Shown one piece after another: positions 51,933 to 63,546 of a DNA stretch of 64,000 nucleotides. The DNA is from Cryoendolithus antarcticus (Eukaryota; Ascomycota; Dothideomycetes; Cladosporiales; Cladosporiaceae). The translations under genes were made by a program, and so were the position numbers. The notes below the pieces were generated by a model, which saw only the letters and a program-made list of their open reading frames with translations, did no database searches and was not told the origin of the DNA. Location of the stretch: contig NAJO01000051.1 of assembly GCA_002077065.1 (NCBI GenBank), positions 124,001-188,000 on the forward strand, in the 5' to 3' direction. Each line of letters begins with the position of its first letter. The stretch's first letter is position 1.

Positions 51933-54900
51933 ATGGCCGAATCTCTGTTGAGAGATGGCGAAGTTGGTGTCATGGGGCACCGTGTTGCTGAAGTCACGCC
52001 CGCTGAGCCACCGCTTCCAACATCTGGCGGCTTTCAGGCTATCAACAAACTCACAGCAAACTTGCAATCCACATACGACTCTCCAACGCCACAGCGATCA
52101 TCACAAGGTGTGGATTCTGACGCGGAAGCCAGTACTCCAGCCCCGGCTGATGCCTCGAGCTACGGTACACGCGCTCGGCGAGGCGGCCATCAACGGCTGA
52201 ACTATTCCGAGGACAAAGAAATGGATTTCGAATTCACGTCAGCAGCGACGACGAAACCCAAGAAGGTCGCTGCTCAGGATGGCACTGATGCAAAGCGCGC
52301 CAAGGACCTCCCGCAATCCACGACCCTGAACGGCGGAGCGTCGCACTTCAACGCCGCACAAAGTGCCAAGGACAGTCCTTCTGCGGGCTCTGCTGCACCA
52401 ACGACCAACGGCAAGAAAAGGAAAGCGACTGCGGCGGTCTCTGCGCCAGTGCCACCCGTGTCGCACGCGACCGCGACATCGGGAGTCAGGAAAGCATTGC
52501 CGTCGACAGCTGCGCGGCCCACTCGCGAAACTAACGTGATGACCTTTTCCAAATCAAAGGCTGTGCTCAACAAAGCAAAGGAGCTTGTAGCCGACGATGG
52601 CACCAAGTTGCGTGTGAATGGTCAGTATCTCATCACAGTTTCATAGGTCGGGAGTCGAGGCTCGGCCAACCCCGCGTCCGAGAATCTCTTGGCTGATGAC
52701 TTAGCAGATCACGTGTATCTCATCTCGGAGCCGCCTGGCGAGCCATACTACCTGTGTCGGGTGATGGAGTTCCTGCATACCGACTCGGAGAACCCGAACT
52801 CGCCTGTCGACTCTCTGCGCGTCAATTGGTACTATCGCCCTCGCGATGTGCAGCGATATAACAGCGACACTCGCCTGGTGTATGCTACCATGCACTCCGA
52901 TATGTGCCCTCTGACATCTTTGCGGGGCAACTGCATGATCAAGCATCGCTCTGAGATCCCTGATCTTGAGCTTTACCGCAAGGAGCGCGACGCTTTCTAC
53001 TTCGTGCAAGTCTTCGACCGTTTCATTCGACGCTGCTACGAGTGCATCCCAACTTTTACGATTATTAACGTTCCGGAGAAGGTGAAGAAGGCTCTCGATG
53101 AGCGCTGGAAGTTTGTGGCTGTCGAGATCGGCAGGGTGAAGGAATTGACGAGTGCTGTCAAGACCTGCAAGCGGTGTACCAAGTTCGCCGCCACCACCGA
53201 CTCAGTCGATTGCGCGATATGCAAGAACTCGTATCACATGAACTGCGTGCAGCCACCACTACCAAAGAAGCCGTCTCGAGGCTTCGCGTGGGCTTGTGGA
53301 CCATGCAGTCGCGAAAGCGAGCGTCAACAGGAGGCGGTCAACACGCCGACAATGAGCGGCGATGTGACCGAGGTCGAGGCTGAGGAGGTGCGTGAGGAGC
53401 AAGACCCGCCAGGCATCTCCGAAGAGGGTACGCGAGCGCCGACGCCCGACGAGGCTGACATGCCGGTCGACGATCATCCTGCAACTCAGGCTGAGATTGC
53501 ACTTGCCAAAATGTGGCCCATGAGGTATCTTGGTATCCACTGCAGGGTCGAGGATGCGTTGCAGTACGACGATCGCGCGATCTACCCTCGAGCAAGTTCA
53601 CGTTTGGGACCACGGCATCAGGCTAACGTTAACGTCTGGCATGGGCGGCCTGTGGAACTCGCGAAGCCTGCGGACATCAAAAAGAAGTACACGAAAGGCA
53701 ACAGCAAGAAAGAGGGAAAACTCTCGAAGGAGACACTTGCTGCAATGGAGGCTGATCGTGTCGAGAAGGCGAAGCGCCCTAAGTGGGTGCAAGACGAGCC
53801 AGTTGGCTATGTGCCGCGTGGAGAGGACTTTCCGAACGATGACCCAAGATGCACAGCGTCTATCATGTTCAAATTGCCCGAGCAGGGTGTGCACTCAGAC
53901 CGCGGGACGGGTAATGCTGTTGCGCGACCGCATGATTACGACAAGCTGGTCGACGACTACCTAGTGAAAGCAAGACCGCTTGCTCGGAAGATCGGTGTAC
54001 CACCTTTTGGTACCAACTTCCTCGATAAGGCGGTCGAGCTGTTCACGACTAGCAATTTCAACGAGAAGGTTGCCCTGGATAGGCTAGGAAAGGTCGATCG
54101 CAAAACCGATCTGCATGAGCCTGTGCTCACAAAAGACCAGCTCACCAGGTTCGAGGAGGGTGTGTCCAAGCATGGCTCAGAGCACCGACTTGTTCGACTG
54201 CACATGAAGACTACGCTCCCAAACTCGGACATCGTACGTTTCTACTACCTGTGGAAGAAGACACCCAAGGGCAAGGAGATCTGGGGCAATTTTCCCGGAC
54301 GGAAGGGCAAGAAACGCGTTGACAACGACGCCGCTGCAAAGCTACACGAAGAAGTGGCACATGACGCAGATGACTCGGCATTTGACAACGACAAGGCTGT
54401 CAAGCGGAAACGTGGTTTCCAATGCAAGTACTGCAACACCACCCATGCAAGGCAGTGGCGGCGAGCACCAGGTGTCCCACTTGGGCAGACGGTCTTGGTC
54501 GAAGTCAAAGGCGGACCGAAGGAGCGCAAAGAGCGGCGGCTGCTAGCGCTCTGTCTTCGTTGCGCTGGACTGTGGAGGAAGTACGGCATTCAATGGGAGG
54601 ATGTAGAAGAGGTCGCGAAGAAGGTTGCGCAAGGTGGTGGTCGCGCACTCAAGCGCCGGGTCGACGAGGAGCTGTTGAGGGAGCTCATGATCGCGAACGA
54701 CGCCGCGGCGCAGTCGCCATCGCCTGAACCGACCAATGCAGTCGCGAGTATCGAGAACGGCGAGCCGCCCAAGAAGAAGAGCAAGACCGGTGTGCCACAG
54801 CCTTTGGTGGAGCCGCCAAAGAAGGTCGAGAAGCCGCCTCCACCCCCGAAACTGCCGACGCCTCCTCCACCACCAATAATCCCCACACAGCCGACCTGGA

Positions 54901-57827
54901 AGGCCTTACCATGTGCGGTGTGCTTGTCTGATGGCAACACGATCGAGTGCGCTCACTGCAAGCTTACTATTCACCGTACTTGCTTCGGCTTGACAGATGC
55001 GGACGGCCGCCGTCCTGACGGTCAAGTATACTGGGTTTGCGAGCAGTGCAAGAACGACTACACCGCGCAGGTGTCAACTGACTACTCCTGCTGCCTTTGC
55101 TTGACCGAGGAGACGCCGGTGGATCTCGTGGAGCCGCCGAAGGTGTCGCACAAGAAGAAGACCGAGCGAGAAAAGGAGAAGGAGCGTATGGAGAAAGAGC
55201 TGGCGGATGGCATGCGCAATGAGTACCGCAACAAGCAGCTGGCGCATCATCGACCGTGGATGCCACGCGAGCCGCTCAAGCGCACAGCTGGCAACAATTG
55301 GGTGCACGTCTATTGCGCCATGTGGATGCCTGAGATTCGTTTCAGCAATGCGCAGGCACTCGAACTTGCAGAGGGCTTCCAGCTCATCCCTGCCTCCAAG
55401 CTTGAAGCAGTCTGCAAGCTATGTCGCAACAAGGACGCTCACAACGTACTGCGGACTGATCGAGGTGCATGCGTTCCTTGTCATCAATGCGGCGCCAATT
55501 TCCACGTGTCATGCGCTCTGGAGGCCGGGTACCAACTTGGCTTCGACGTCACGCCGGTCAAGAACTCAAGGAAGGATCAGGTCACAACTGCTACTATCGC
55601 GAACGAGAACGGAGCTGTCGTCCCGGCAATCTGGTGCAAGGAGCACACTGTCAAGTCCATCGTTCATCCGATGTACGAGATCGCCGATGCAGGGCTCACT
55701 GCTCTCCAGGTGTACGCGCAGAAGTTCAAGCAGGCGGATCTGACTCTTACTGGTACTGTGCGCAAAGCGAATCTGGCACAGCTTACGAAGGACAAGGGTC
55801 AGCAGGCTGCGATCGCATCGCACGCCAAAGATCGACGAGAGTCCATCGCGAATAGTATCGCCGGTGCTGTTCGCCGAGGCGCGCGAAATTCGTCGATTGC
55901 GGAAACTCGAGTGAGTGAGCTGGATGCTGCTACAGACGGCGGCGATGATGCTGGGAGCGTAGTACTGCCAGCCGAGTGTCGCTGCGCGAAGTGCGACATC
56001 GATGTGACGCCGAAGTGGCACGTACTCGAAACTGGGCCCAGGATACAAGAAGCCACACCCCCTAAGTCGCCCGAGGCACGCGCTCCCGCCGCAGTTATCG
56101 AGACGGTCGAGCAACATCATGAGCCGCCGGCTCCGATCCCAGGGCAGCCTCCAGAGGTTGCGCCCGCTCCGACAAACCAGCCAAGCGTCAACGTCGACAT
56201 CACTGGTGCCCCAATCACAACTCGAGCTACAGAACCGCCTCGACCAGCGCAGAACATTCGGTTCATGGCACCTGGCATGAACGGTCGCGCGTGGGAAGGC
56301 ATGCCTGAGCGCTACTCGTCCAGATCACCTAGACCACCAGGCGACGCCGCGCCGAACACTGTGCAGCTCGCCGCGCAAGCATACATGGCTGCCGCTGCGC
56401 CGACGACTGGGATAGTCATTACGGAGTTCACAAACGCTCCTCCGCAAGACGCAGCGCCCATGCCAGGGGGCTTGTACGGTACTGGACTTCCGGCTTCAGC
56501 TAGGCCGCCGCCAGCGGCATACGACCCCACTTTTCTCAATAGTCTCGTGCCTCAGCACAATGCTGCTGACACACAGAGCGCCGCTCCGATGCAGATCGAG
56601 TCGCAGCCGCAAGCCCGAACCAGCCCGCAGATGACTGCACATACCAGCCCCCACACGAACGGAATACAGGCTGCGACGGAAGCGCCCAGGCCTTTGGCCA
56701 ACGATCAGGTGCATGAGTCCACGGCGGCCGCAATGATGAGGCCAGACACGGAGGTGCAACCCGTGCAATACCTCTGTCACAAGTGCTTCGTAAAGAGGAA
56801 GTTGAATCCAACACCGCCGCCGCCGTCTCCGCCACCACGCATCGCACTGTCACCACCTAGACAGTTCCCGCTCAGGCTGGATTTCAACGGTGGGCCACCT
56901 GCCATGGGCCAGCGACCGTTGCAACGCTCGCCGTGGGAGGAGCCAACTAGATCCAGTCAGCCGCCGCCAGTCATGCACCAGCCGCCGCAGCAGAATGGAA
57001 TGGGACAGTCATCTGGATATGGCATACATCAAGCTCCTGCACAGAACCCAGCATACCCGCCTGCATACCATCATCAGCCCAATGGCTACACTCCAGGACC
57101 GCCCATCAACCATGACCGTCGGAATGGGTACGGCTTCCCACCTCAACGATCGCCGCATCCATCCCCGTGGCCGCACAATCGCCATCCACCCCCGCCAATG
57201 AGCAACTACTCGCCTCATGGTCCACCCATGCAGAACGGCATGCGCTCACCACACCTGTCGCATCCTCAACAATTGCAGACTCCAAGCTACTCTCACGGAG
57301 CGCCAACGCCGCCTCAATATGGCCCACCTCCTCGCCGTACTGCGTCGCCCTTCTCCTCACAGCTCCCTCCACTTGGCGGTCCGCTCTACAGTAGTGGTCA
57401 CAGTGCATTCTCGCGCGCGAACGATGGACACACACAGCAGGCTCCGCATCAGCAGCCAGCCACATCGGCGCCCAGCGGGACACCAGGCTCAGCCACGACC
57501 GAAGCACCACCTGTCAGACTTTCGGCTTTCGCACCAACGTCCGAGACTATGCCCTGGGAGCAACCTGGCTTCACACAAGGGGCTGGGTCGCAAGCTACCT
57601 CGGCTCCAGCTGCGCAGATGTCACCGCCAGCGCCGAATCCGAACATCGATCCGGCGCTTACTGCGGCTCCCGAGGCGGCGGAAGGGCAGCCGCCCGGTAC
57701 GGCAGAGCAGCATGTCTCAGGTACAGTAGAGCAGCAACGGTCTAATACGCCGCTCGATACGCAGGCGACTACAACAGGCGGCTTGGGCGCCAGTGGGAGT
57801 CCCAACTTGAGGCATCTGCTGTTATGA
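51933..57827 (+). CDS. SNT2: SNT2-type chromatin reader (BAH, PHD, SANT, GATA-like and extended PHD domains)
   Basis: Two exons (51933-52620 and 52708-57827) give 1,935 residues. The 87-bp intron (GTCAGT...TTAGCAG) is fixed by the BAH sequence: KLRVN-DHVYLISEPPGEPYY. Domain order: disordered N-terminus with NLS; BAH (about 230-370); PHD1 (about 382-430, CKRC ... CAICKNSYHMNC); an ELM2-like patch near 593; SANT/Myb (about 700-760, DIVRFYYLWKKTPKG); a GATA-like finger near 799 (CKYCNTTHARQWRRAPG); PHD2 near 963; and an extended PHD (about 1020-1205). The last 600 residues are Pro/Gln-rich and disordered. In yeast Snt2 joins Ecm5 and Rpd3 in a stress-responsive histone-deacetylase complex and has E3 activity on excess histones. 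The GATA-like finger is typical of filamentous fungal versions. Confidence 0.92.
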
Positions 57828-58465
57828 AGGCGGTGTTACAGTTGAGATGCATTGCTTGGACTATGGGCACGAAGGAGATTGCTGAACCTCAAGGAGTAAC
57901 GTGTACGATGTGATGTTGATGGAGCCTCAGAGGAACTTGAAATGGCTGACGGTAGTAGTGTAGGATCAGTGTATGATTTTGGCTCTATCAGTGTCTCCAG
58001 CACCCTCTCTTCAGAACTTGCTTCATGTATGACACGTGCTGTGTGCACGCGCTATCAGCATTGGAGTTATATCCGCGCGACACATGGTACGATGTTATGT
58101 GATGACCATATTCCTCATGCTGATTGATCGAACGTCCACGTGTGAGCGTAGTGTCCTCGAACTGCATTGGTTTGTAGACACTCGGAAGTCGCAACTGCAA
58201 ATCTGCACCACATCTCCCAAATCCTCCCCTGCATCTTCGTCCTCGACCAACAGCTGAGATTCGCGAGCCATGGATCTTTTCGCCGAGCTGGGGAGCATGG
58301 CTTTTATGGAAGAGGAGATGGACCACATCGATGTGGATGAGCTGTGGATGGCCGTACATGCACCGATGAAGTATCTCTGCGCCGCAGACCGTTTGTAAGA
58401 GTAAGTTCTCCAGCAATTATGTCTCCCCGACGATGATCTCACAAATTTCTGCTGCAGCTACGTCG
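57828..58465. other. Intergenic/5' leader of the AIG2-like gene
   Basis: 638 bp between two plus-strand genes. It holds the SNT2 3' region, a 42-codon ORF with strong start context (58270) and a likely 5'-leader intron (58395 or 58401 to 58457, GTAAGA/GTAAGT...CTGCTGCAG). Confidence 0.5.
58270..58398 (+). CDS. Small upstream ORF, 42 codons
   Basis: ATG in near-ideal context (GAGCCATGG). The peptide is acidic and Met-rich (MAFMEEEMDHIDVDELWMAV) and stops at TAA inside a canonical donor GTAAGAGTAAG. If the donor at 58395 is used with the acceptor at 58457, the frame instead continues to 58512 and gives 59 residues, overlapping the start of the AIG2-like gene in another frame. It could be a translated regulatory uORF or a chance ORF. 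Confidence 0.3.
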   Translation: MDLFAELGSMAFMEEEMDHIDVDELWMAVHAPMKYLCAADRL

Positions 58466-59212
58466 ATGGCAGCGCAAGCAAGTCGGCCCATTCCCCTGAG
58501 AGCATGCGCTGACTTTGCCAGATTTCTGCTCAAGCTTGATGGGCCACTCGACTCAGCTGAACGTGTTCGTGACATAGCCGGACTTGCGACCGCGTCAAAA
58601 ATCTATCAGGCTTCTGCTGGTGCCGACAACGATGGCTCGGGTGACGAGAGTGTCAACGCGCTATTCATCAAATTGAGTGGGAGCACACGCTCGAAGCTGG
58701 ACCACTGGCTGTCAACTGAGCATCCTTCACACCGGCCCCTGTTCATCGCGCACAAGGTGGCTCGCAAATATCTCAGCCCGTACAGCATCGCGCCATTCCT
58801 TGGGCTGGACGCAACGCTGCCTCAACACCGCTCGGATGCCGCAACGCTACCAAGTCCACAGCCAGAGCGATATCCAGTCTGGTACTTTTTCTACGGCACT
58901 CTGGCAGACACAGGTGTACTGCGACGCCTTCTTGGCGATGGCCCGGACGACTATTATAAGCTTCACCCAGCGCGGGTTTCAGGTGGCAAAGTCAAGATGT
59001 GGGCTGACAATTATCGGGCGCTGGTGGACTCGGATGATCAAGAAGCTGTGATCCATGGGTCGGCGTTTCTGGTGCAGAGCGCAGAGCACGAGGAAGCGCT
59101 GCGGGTATACGAGACTGATATGTATGAGGTCGTGTGGTGCCGAATTGCGATTACTGAAGACTATGGAGGCGAGAGATCTGTGCTGGGCTGCACTTTCAGG
59201 TTCGTCGGATGA
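58466..59212 (+). CDS. AIG2-like/gamma-glutamylcyclotransferase-fold protein
   Basis: 248 residues from the ATG at 58466 (MAAQASRPIPLRACADFARF). An ATG 11 codons earlier (58433) is in frame but probably lies in a 5'-leader intron. The C-terminal half carries the GGCT/AIG2 signature: WYFFYGTLADTGVLRRLLG near residue 140, then VIHGSAFLVQSAEHEEALRVYETDMYEVV with the conserved acidic residue and YET. The end reads GCTFRFVG. Fungal relatives are short uncharacterised cytosolic proteins; gamma-glutamylamine or glutathione turnover is possible. The N-terminal 120 residues are a fungal extension. Convergent with the MATE gene, 104 bp apart. Confidence 0.82.
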   Translation: MAAQASRPIPLRACADFARFLLKLDGPLDSAERVRDIAGLATASKIYQASAGADNDGSGDESVNALFIKLSGSTRSKLDHWLSTEHPSHRPLFIAHKVARKYLSPYSIAPFLGLDATLPQHRSDAATLPSPQPERYPVWYFFYGTLADTGVLRRLLGDGPDDYYKLHPARVSGGKVKMWADNYRALVDSDDQEAVIHGSAFLVQSAEHEEALRVYETDMYEVVWCRIAITEDYGGERSVLGCTFRFVG

Positions 59213-59316
59213 TGACACTCGATGAGGGTGTTCGGGGGGTCTTCTCACTGGCGCACAGCGCACAGCTGAGCGGGTGTGAAGGTGACACGATTGCGATGGG
59301 GCGCACAGAAATGCTA

Positions 59317-61281
59317 TCAGTCAATGGCGTTCCTCTTCTTCGCCTCCTCCACGCTTCGGCTCCAGTCCGTCTTGTAAAGATACAGCCCTTCTACGAGCGC
59401 AACCAACGCCAAGGCAATTGCTACACCAGTCCACAAACCCTCGAGCTTCCAGTTCAAGCCGAATGCGAGACCCATCGACACTGGCATCGCAATGCCATAA
59501 TATGCAGCGAGGTTCACGTAACCACCGAAGTGCTGGCGACCGAGACCGCGCAGTGTGCCATTGCAAAGTGCAGCCAAAGCATCAAAGAGCTGAAACGCAG
59601 CGCAGAGCGGGAGGACAGCAGATGTCAGCCGAATGACGACTTCGTCACTCGTGAAGAGTCGCGGGATGTAATCTTTTAGCGCTGATAGAAGCGTGACGTT
59701 CACCACACCGATGATCAAGGCGCCGAAGAATGCGACCTTGTATGTCAGGTGTGCGGCATCCACCAACGTCGCGCCTATCATGTTTGCCACTCTGGTGCTG
59801 GCTGCGATCGAAAGCGGGAAGGGCAGCTGGAATGTGATGCCCGTCAGCGTCGACAAAATACTGTTGGCTGCCAAGATTTCAGTGCCAAAGCGTGCGCTGG
59901 CGAACGTTAGGATCTCGAACGCCAGCATTTCCGCTTCGACCATCAGGACACCGGGCAAAGCCAGTCGGACCATCGGGCCCCAGTTCTTGAGCGCTTTCTT
60001 CGTGAAGCCATTCCAGCAGCTCATGCCGCGCTCGCTGAAGAAGCGGATATAGATGAAAAGGCCAACGGGAAGTAGATTGTCGGTGATAGCGACTGCGATT
60101 GGTGCGCCGATAAAGCCGAATCGCTGGACAAGGAAGTAATTTGCCGCTGCGTTGAAAGGTGCCAGCACCAAGAGGACGTAGAGCGCTGCAGAGAAGAGTC
60201 CTTGTGCTTGCGCAAAGCGCTTGCCGGCTTCAAAAGTGGCGTAGCCAGGTGCGCCAAGCAGTACAACTTTAAGGTAAAGGCCTGCGAGCTCAGCAGTGCG
60301 CTTTTCGGGAACGACGCGCTCGAGGATCTTATCGGCGAAGAACCAGAAGGCACCGATTGGGATCGTAATGGCCCACAGAAAGTATATCATGCGCTGCATT
60401 TGCAGTCCCACTAGCTTCCTCTTGCCACTACCATACGCCTGGGCGCAGAGTGTGTCTAGGGAAGTGGCTAGGCCTTGGTAGATCGCGTAGCCTGTAATGT
60501 TCGCTGTCATGCTCGCCAAGCTGACAGCACCCAGCTCTACCGTCCCGAGATGTCCCAGTGTGAAGATTGATGCCACCGTGAGCGAGTACTGCAGTAGAAA
60601 CGTGACCATCAGAGGTAGCGAATAGCTCGCCAACACTTTCGCTTCTCTTTGCCACGTCGTCTTTATCTTGCCCTCCTTGACAGCTTCCTCCCACTTCGCC
60701 GAGATGACTGCAGCTTCACCTTGTCCGCCATAAGGCTTACTCGAATCACCCAACAGCGGGCTACTCTCACTGGGCACCTCTGGTATCGGTCCCTTTCGAT
60801 CAACGCGAGGGATAAAGCTTCTCCGTCTCCCAGTCCCATCGCCCTCGGGCACAGGATGTTTCGGAGGGATAATATTATTGTCTCTCAAGAGGCTCCTCTC
60901 CTCCTCCAACACTCGTCTTCGCTCCTCCCGCGATGCAACGCCATCTTCCGATACACCAGCAAAAGGCACAAAACCTCTCCCTCCTGTGCCAACGAAACTT
61001 GGTCGTCGGTAGGAAGATGCGAATGAGTAGGCTGAAGGTGCTGAACGGGAATATGCCGGTCTTGAGTCATTATCGGCGTCCGAGTCTGATGTGGATGAGT
61101 AATCTACGGCAGCAGTGACTTCCTCGTCTTCTTCATCTTCAAGATCGCGGAGGAGGGACTCATTGGCTATGGGCGCAGTCTGTGTCCAGGTGGAGGCGAG
61201 AATGTGTGAATGAGGGTCGCTGTCGCCGCTGCTAAGAGGTAGCGGGTCAACAGTGGCGGCGACAGGTTTAGAGCGGGACAT
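59317..61281 (-). CDS. MATE-family multidrug/toxic-compound extrusion transporter
   Basis: A 654-residue single-exon ORF. Residues 1-210 are a cytosolic, Ser-rich and acidic N-terminal extension (LRDLEDEEDEE ... SESSPLLGDSS) typical of fungal MATE proteins. Twelve transmembrane helices follow. MATE signatures are LMVTFLLQYSLTVASIFTLG in helix 1, the LDTLCAQAYGSGKR motif after helix 2, and GTLRGLGRQHFGGYVNLAAYY near the C-terminus. These proteins export organic cations or metabolites by H+ or Na+ antiport at the plasma membrane or vacuole; yeast Erc1 is the best-known fungal relative. The substrate cannot be told. It is not in a secondary-metabolite cluster. Confidence 0.93.
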   Translation of the reverse strand: MSRSKPVAATVDPLPLSSGDSDPHSHILASTWTQTAPIANESLLRDLEDEEDEEVTAAVDYSSTSDSDADNDSRPAYSRSAPSAYSFASSYRRPSFVGTGGRGFVPFAGVSEDGVASREERRRVLEEERSLLRDNNIIPPKHPVPEGDGTGRRRSFIPRVDRKGPIPEVPSESSPLLGDSSKPYGGQGEAAVISAKWEEAVKEGKIKTTWQREAKVLASYSLPLMVTFLLQYSLTVASIFTLGHLGTVELGAVSLASMTANITGYAIYQGLATSLDTLCAQAYGSGKRKLVGLQMQRMIYFLWAITIPIGAFWFFADKILERVVPEKRTAELAGLYLKVVLLGAPGYATFEAGKRFAQAQGLFSAALYVLLVLAPFNAAANYFLVQRFGFIGAPIAVAITDNLLPVGLFIYIRFFSERGMSCWNGFTKKALKNWGPMVRLALPGVLMVEAEMLAFEILTFASARFGTEILAANSILSTLTGITFQLPFPLSIAASTRVANMIGATLVDAAHLTYKVAFFGALIIGVVNVTLLSALKDYIPRLFTSDEVVIRLTSAVLPLCAAFQLFDALAALCNGTLRGLGRQHFGGYVNLAAYYGIAMPVSMGLAFGLNWKLEGLWTGVAIALALVALVEGLYLYKTDWSRSVEEAKKRNAID

Positions 61282-61972
61282 GGTGGCGGGGTAGGTATGT
61301 ACGTAGAGATACCTCAGCTGTGGGAGATAGGAGAGATGAGAGACAACACATTACCCCAATCGCGAGAGTGACTATCTCGCGTATAATAGCGTCTGGCCTG
61401 GCATACGATAAGCTATTCATGATAATGATGGCGCCGAAGCTTGCGAGTAGAGCTGTGGATGGAGCGTCCGCGTTGGGCAAGCCCAGCCGGCGAAAGCCTC
61501 GCTTTAGCCATCGAGAGATTTCTGTCTAAAACAACATCGAAGAGGTCAACGGACTTCATCATGACGCTGTAGCGGACGGAGCACTCCAAGGCTGGAGCTT
61601 GGATGGACAGCAATTCTGAGAGCGGTGCCGCAAGTATTGTTTCGTACTATAGACAATCTCGAATCGAATCAGGGCGTTTCACATCTTGAGTCGAGAGCAC
61701 CCGCCTGAACGCCGCCCAACGAAGTCCTTACTTCCGTGCCCCGAGCTGAGCAGTATGCGTGGTTTCAGGTTACGCCGCCTCGCACGGATTGTCAACTTCG
61801 CTCCCTCCCCAGTAAAGCCCAGTCTGGAGACGCCCAACAACTGACCGTGGACCGTATCAACAGCCCAGGCTCCTCCACAGTCTCCTCGCTTCGCATTCGA
61901 CGTGAGATCAGTCACCGCGCTCGACTCGTTCCAGTATCCTATTCTCACTCCTTGACAATGTTCCCTGCCTCC
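61282..61972. other. Intergenic between MATE and CKS1
   Basis: 691 bp holding the CKS1 3' region and the MATE promoter (both minus strand). An 89-codon minus-strand ORF (61679-61948) has no protein-like features. Nothing else seen. Confidence 0.5.
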
Positions 61973-62444
61973 TCAGTGGGTGGGTGCCTGGTAGTTCATC
62001 GGGCGCCTAAAGGCAGTGTGTTAGCAGAATTTGATGTTTCACTAACATATGGTGCAAGACTTACTTGAACAGCAAGATATGCGGCTCCGGCTCATGCACC
62101 TCATAGTGCTCCCACCCCAAGCTCTGCGTGATTCCAAGCCCTCTCCACTCGTCCTCCCACAGCAGCTTCAGCGTTCCTCTGCCATTGTCGAAGTAATCTT
62201 TTGGTATAGCTTTGAGCATAGCCTTCGGAAGCTGGACGTGACGGTACTCGAACTGGTCATCGTTGTACCTATGGAGTGAGCATGATCAGCGGGCTGGCTT
62301 TCGCTGAGGCTTCATCGGCCGCCAGCGAACCTACCGTGATGAGTAGTGTATGTTGTCAATGAACTCCTCCAATTTGTCCTTCTCCGGATCGCTCAGCAGG
62401 CGAGGCTTCTTGTTGCGTCGTGTGAAGTCGATGTCGATCGACAT
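61973..62444 (-). CDS. CKS1: Cyclin-dependent kinase regulatory subunit CKS1/Suc1
   Basis: Three exons, 62444-62335, 62268-62065 and 62006-61973, join to 115 residues. Introns are 66 bp (GTAGGT...CATAG) and 58 bp (GTAAGT...TTTAG). No single ORF reveals the gene. The protein starts [19 protein letters not shown] and contains the CKS signatures: [20 protein letters not shown] across the first junction, [20 protein letters not shown] with the beta-hinge HxPEPH-type motif, and the C-terminal RPMNYQAP. Cks1 binds Cdk1 and directs multisite phosphorylation and proteasome contacts during the cell cycle. Size and all conserved residues look normal. An ACGCGT box lies about 220 bp upstream. Confidence 0.96.
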
Positions 62445-63546
62445 TATGAGGCGGAATGAGGTGCAGCCTGACGGTGTTGCCTCCACTCGCACGGCGGTGT
62501 GCTACCTTATGTCGTGTGACTTGGACGGATGTTGGTCAAAGTGATGGCAAGGATCAATGGAAGTACAGCAGTGAAGTTGGCGGTGAGTTACTCCAAGTTG
62601 TGTCGCGTGGTATTGATTGTCACTGAAGTGAGGGCAGAGGTTGTGGTGGGGTCAAATGCAGGAACGCGTCTAGCTTCCTTCACGACGCGCTTGTGGGGCC
62701 AGTCGTGCAGTCGTGTTGTTCGTGAGAAGAACAGTCAATGCCGAGTGAAGAGCGCTATTTACATATGATGTCGCGGTTCAGAGTACGAAGACTTGAAGCT
62801 CTCTTCAGTATTGTCTTCGAGCGACGATCAAATCAACAGCCTACCCGAAGAAGACTAGCGCTACTTCCGGCGGCGGGCTTCCCGCGCGCCAATATTTACT
62901 ACTCTTGTCCATCACGCGCTTCCATGTTCTTCATGCCACACTACATGCTATTGTAATTGCGGTCCCCGTAAAATCGCTCCCATCCTGTGCGGGATCATCT
63001 AGTTCGAATCCTGCGAGCATGCGCTCGCCAGGCTTTCCAGGCGCCCTATCGATGGCCGTCCTTCTCGCAGTATCTAAGCAAGTACATTCTGCCATTTCAT
63101 CTCCAGCTCACTATCTCATCTACCTGTCTTTTCGCGTTAGTTCTACAGCATCCAGAACAATCAGACCTATGGTGTCTCTCTCATTGTGAACTCTGCCAAT
63201 CAGACTCCGATGATGGAGGTCACAACGCTGAGACTCAAGACCGTCACGACAACGAGAGCTTGTCGTACATTTCAGTGCAAGCAATCACAGATCGCACACC
63301 TCGACCACACTACAGCATACTGTGGTGTTCGACAAGCGCGCTGTTATGCTCTGTCAGTCCCATTGCCACTCTTGCGACAGAAAGCTCATGCTCACTCGCA
63401 CATGAACCCACGCGCGTGCGTTCTCGGCCCAATTTGACGCCTGCGGTGTATGATGCCTTGGTGTTTGCTGTCAGTTCTCGACGCACAAAGCCAGTCGTGA
63501 GCTGTTACGATGCTACATATCGACACCACTCGATACGCTCTGACAT
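62445..63546. other. Divergent intergenic region, CKS1 to the last gene
   Basis: 1.1 kb between divergent starts. It contains one ACGCGT (MCB-type) box at 62664-62669 on the CKS1 side. Short plus-strand ORFs around 62987-63607 do not resemble proteins. A B-box-like GTTCGAATCC near 63002 has no fitting tRNA fold around it. Confidence 0.5.
62664..62669. promoter_or_regulatory. ACGCGT (MCB) box upstream of CKS1
   Basis: A perfect palindromic MluI cell-cycle box about 220 bp upstream of the CKS1 start, the motif bound by MBF (Mbp1-Swi6) for G1/S expression. A single site of six bases is weak evidence; the context makes it worth noting. Confidence 0.35.

Noticed and set aside
62985..63030. Possible tRNA (GTTCGAATCC)
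   Set aside because: Good B-box match but no A-box or acceptor-stem pairing around it.
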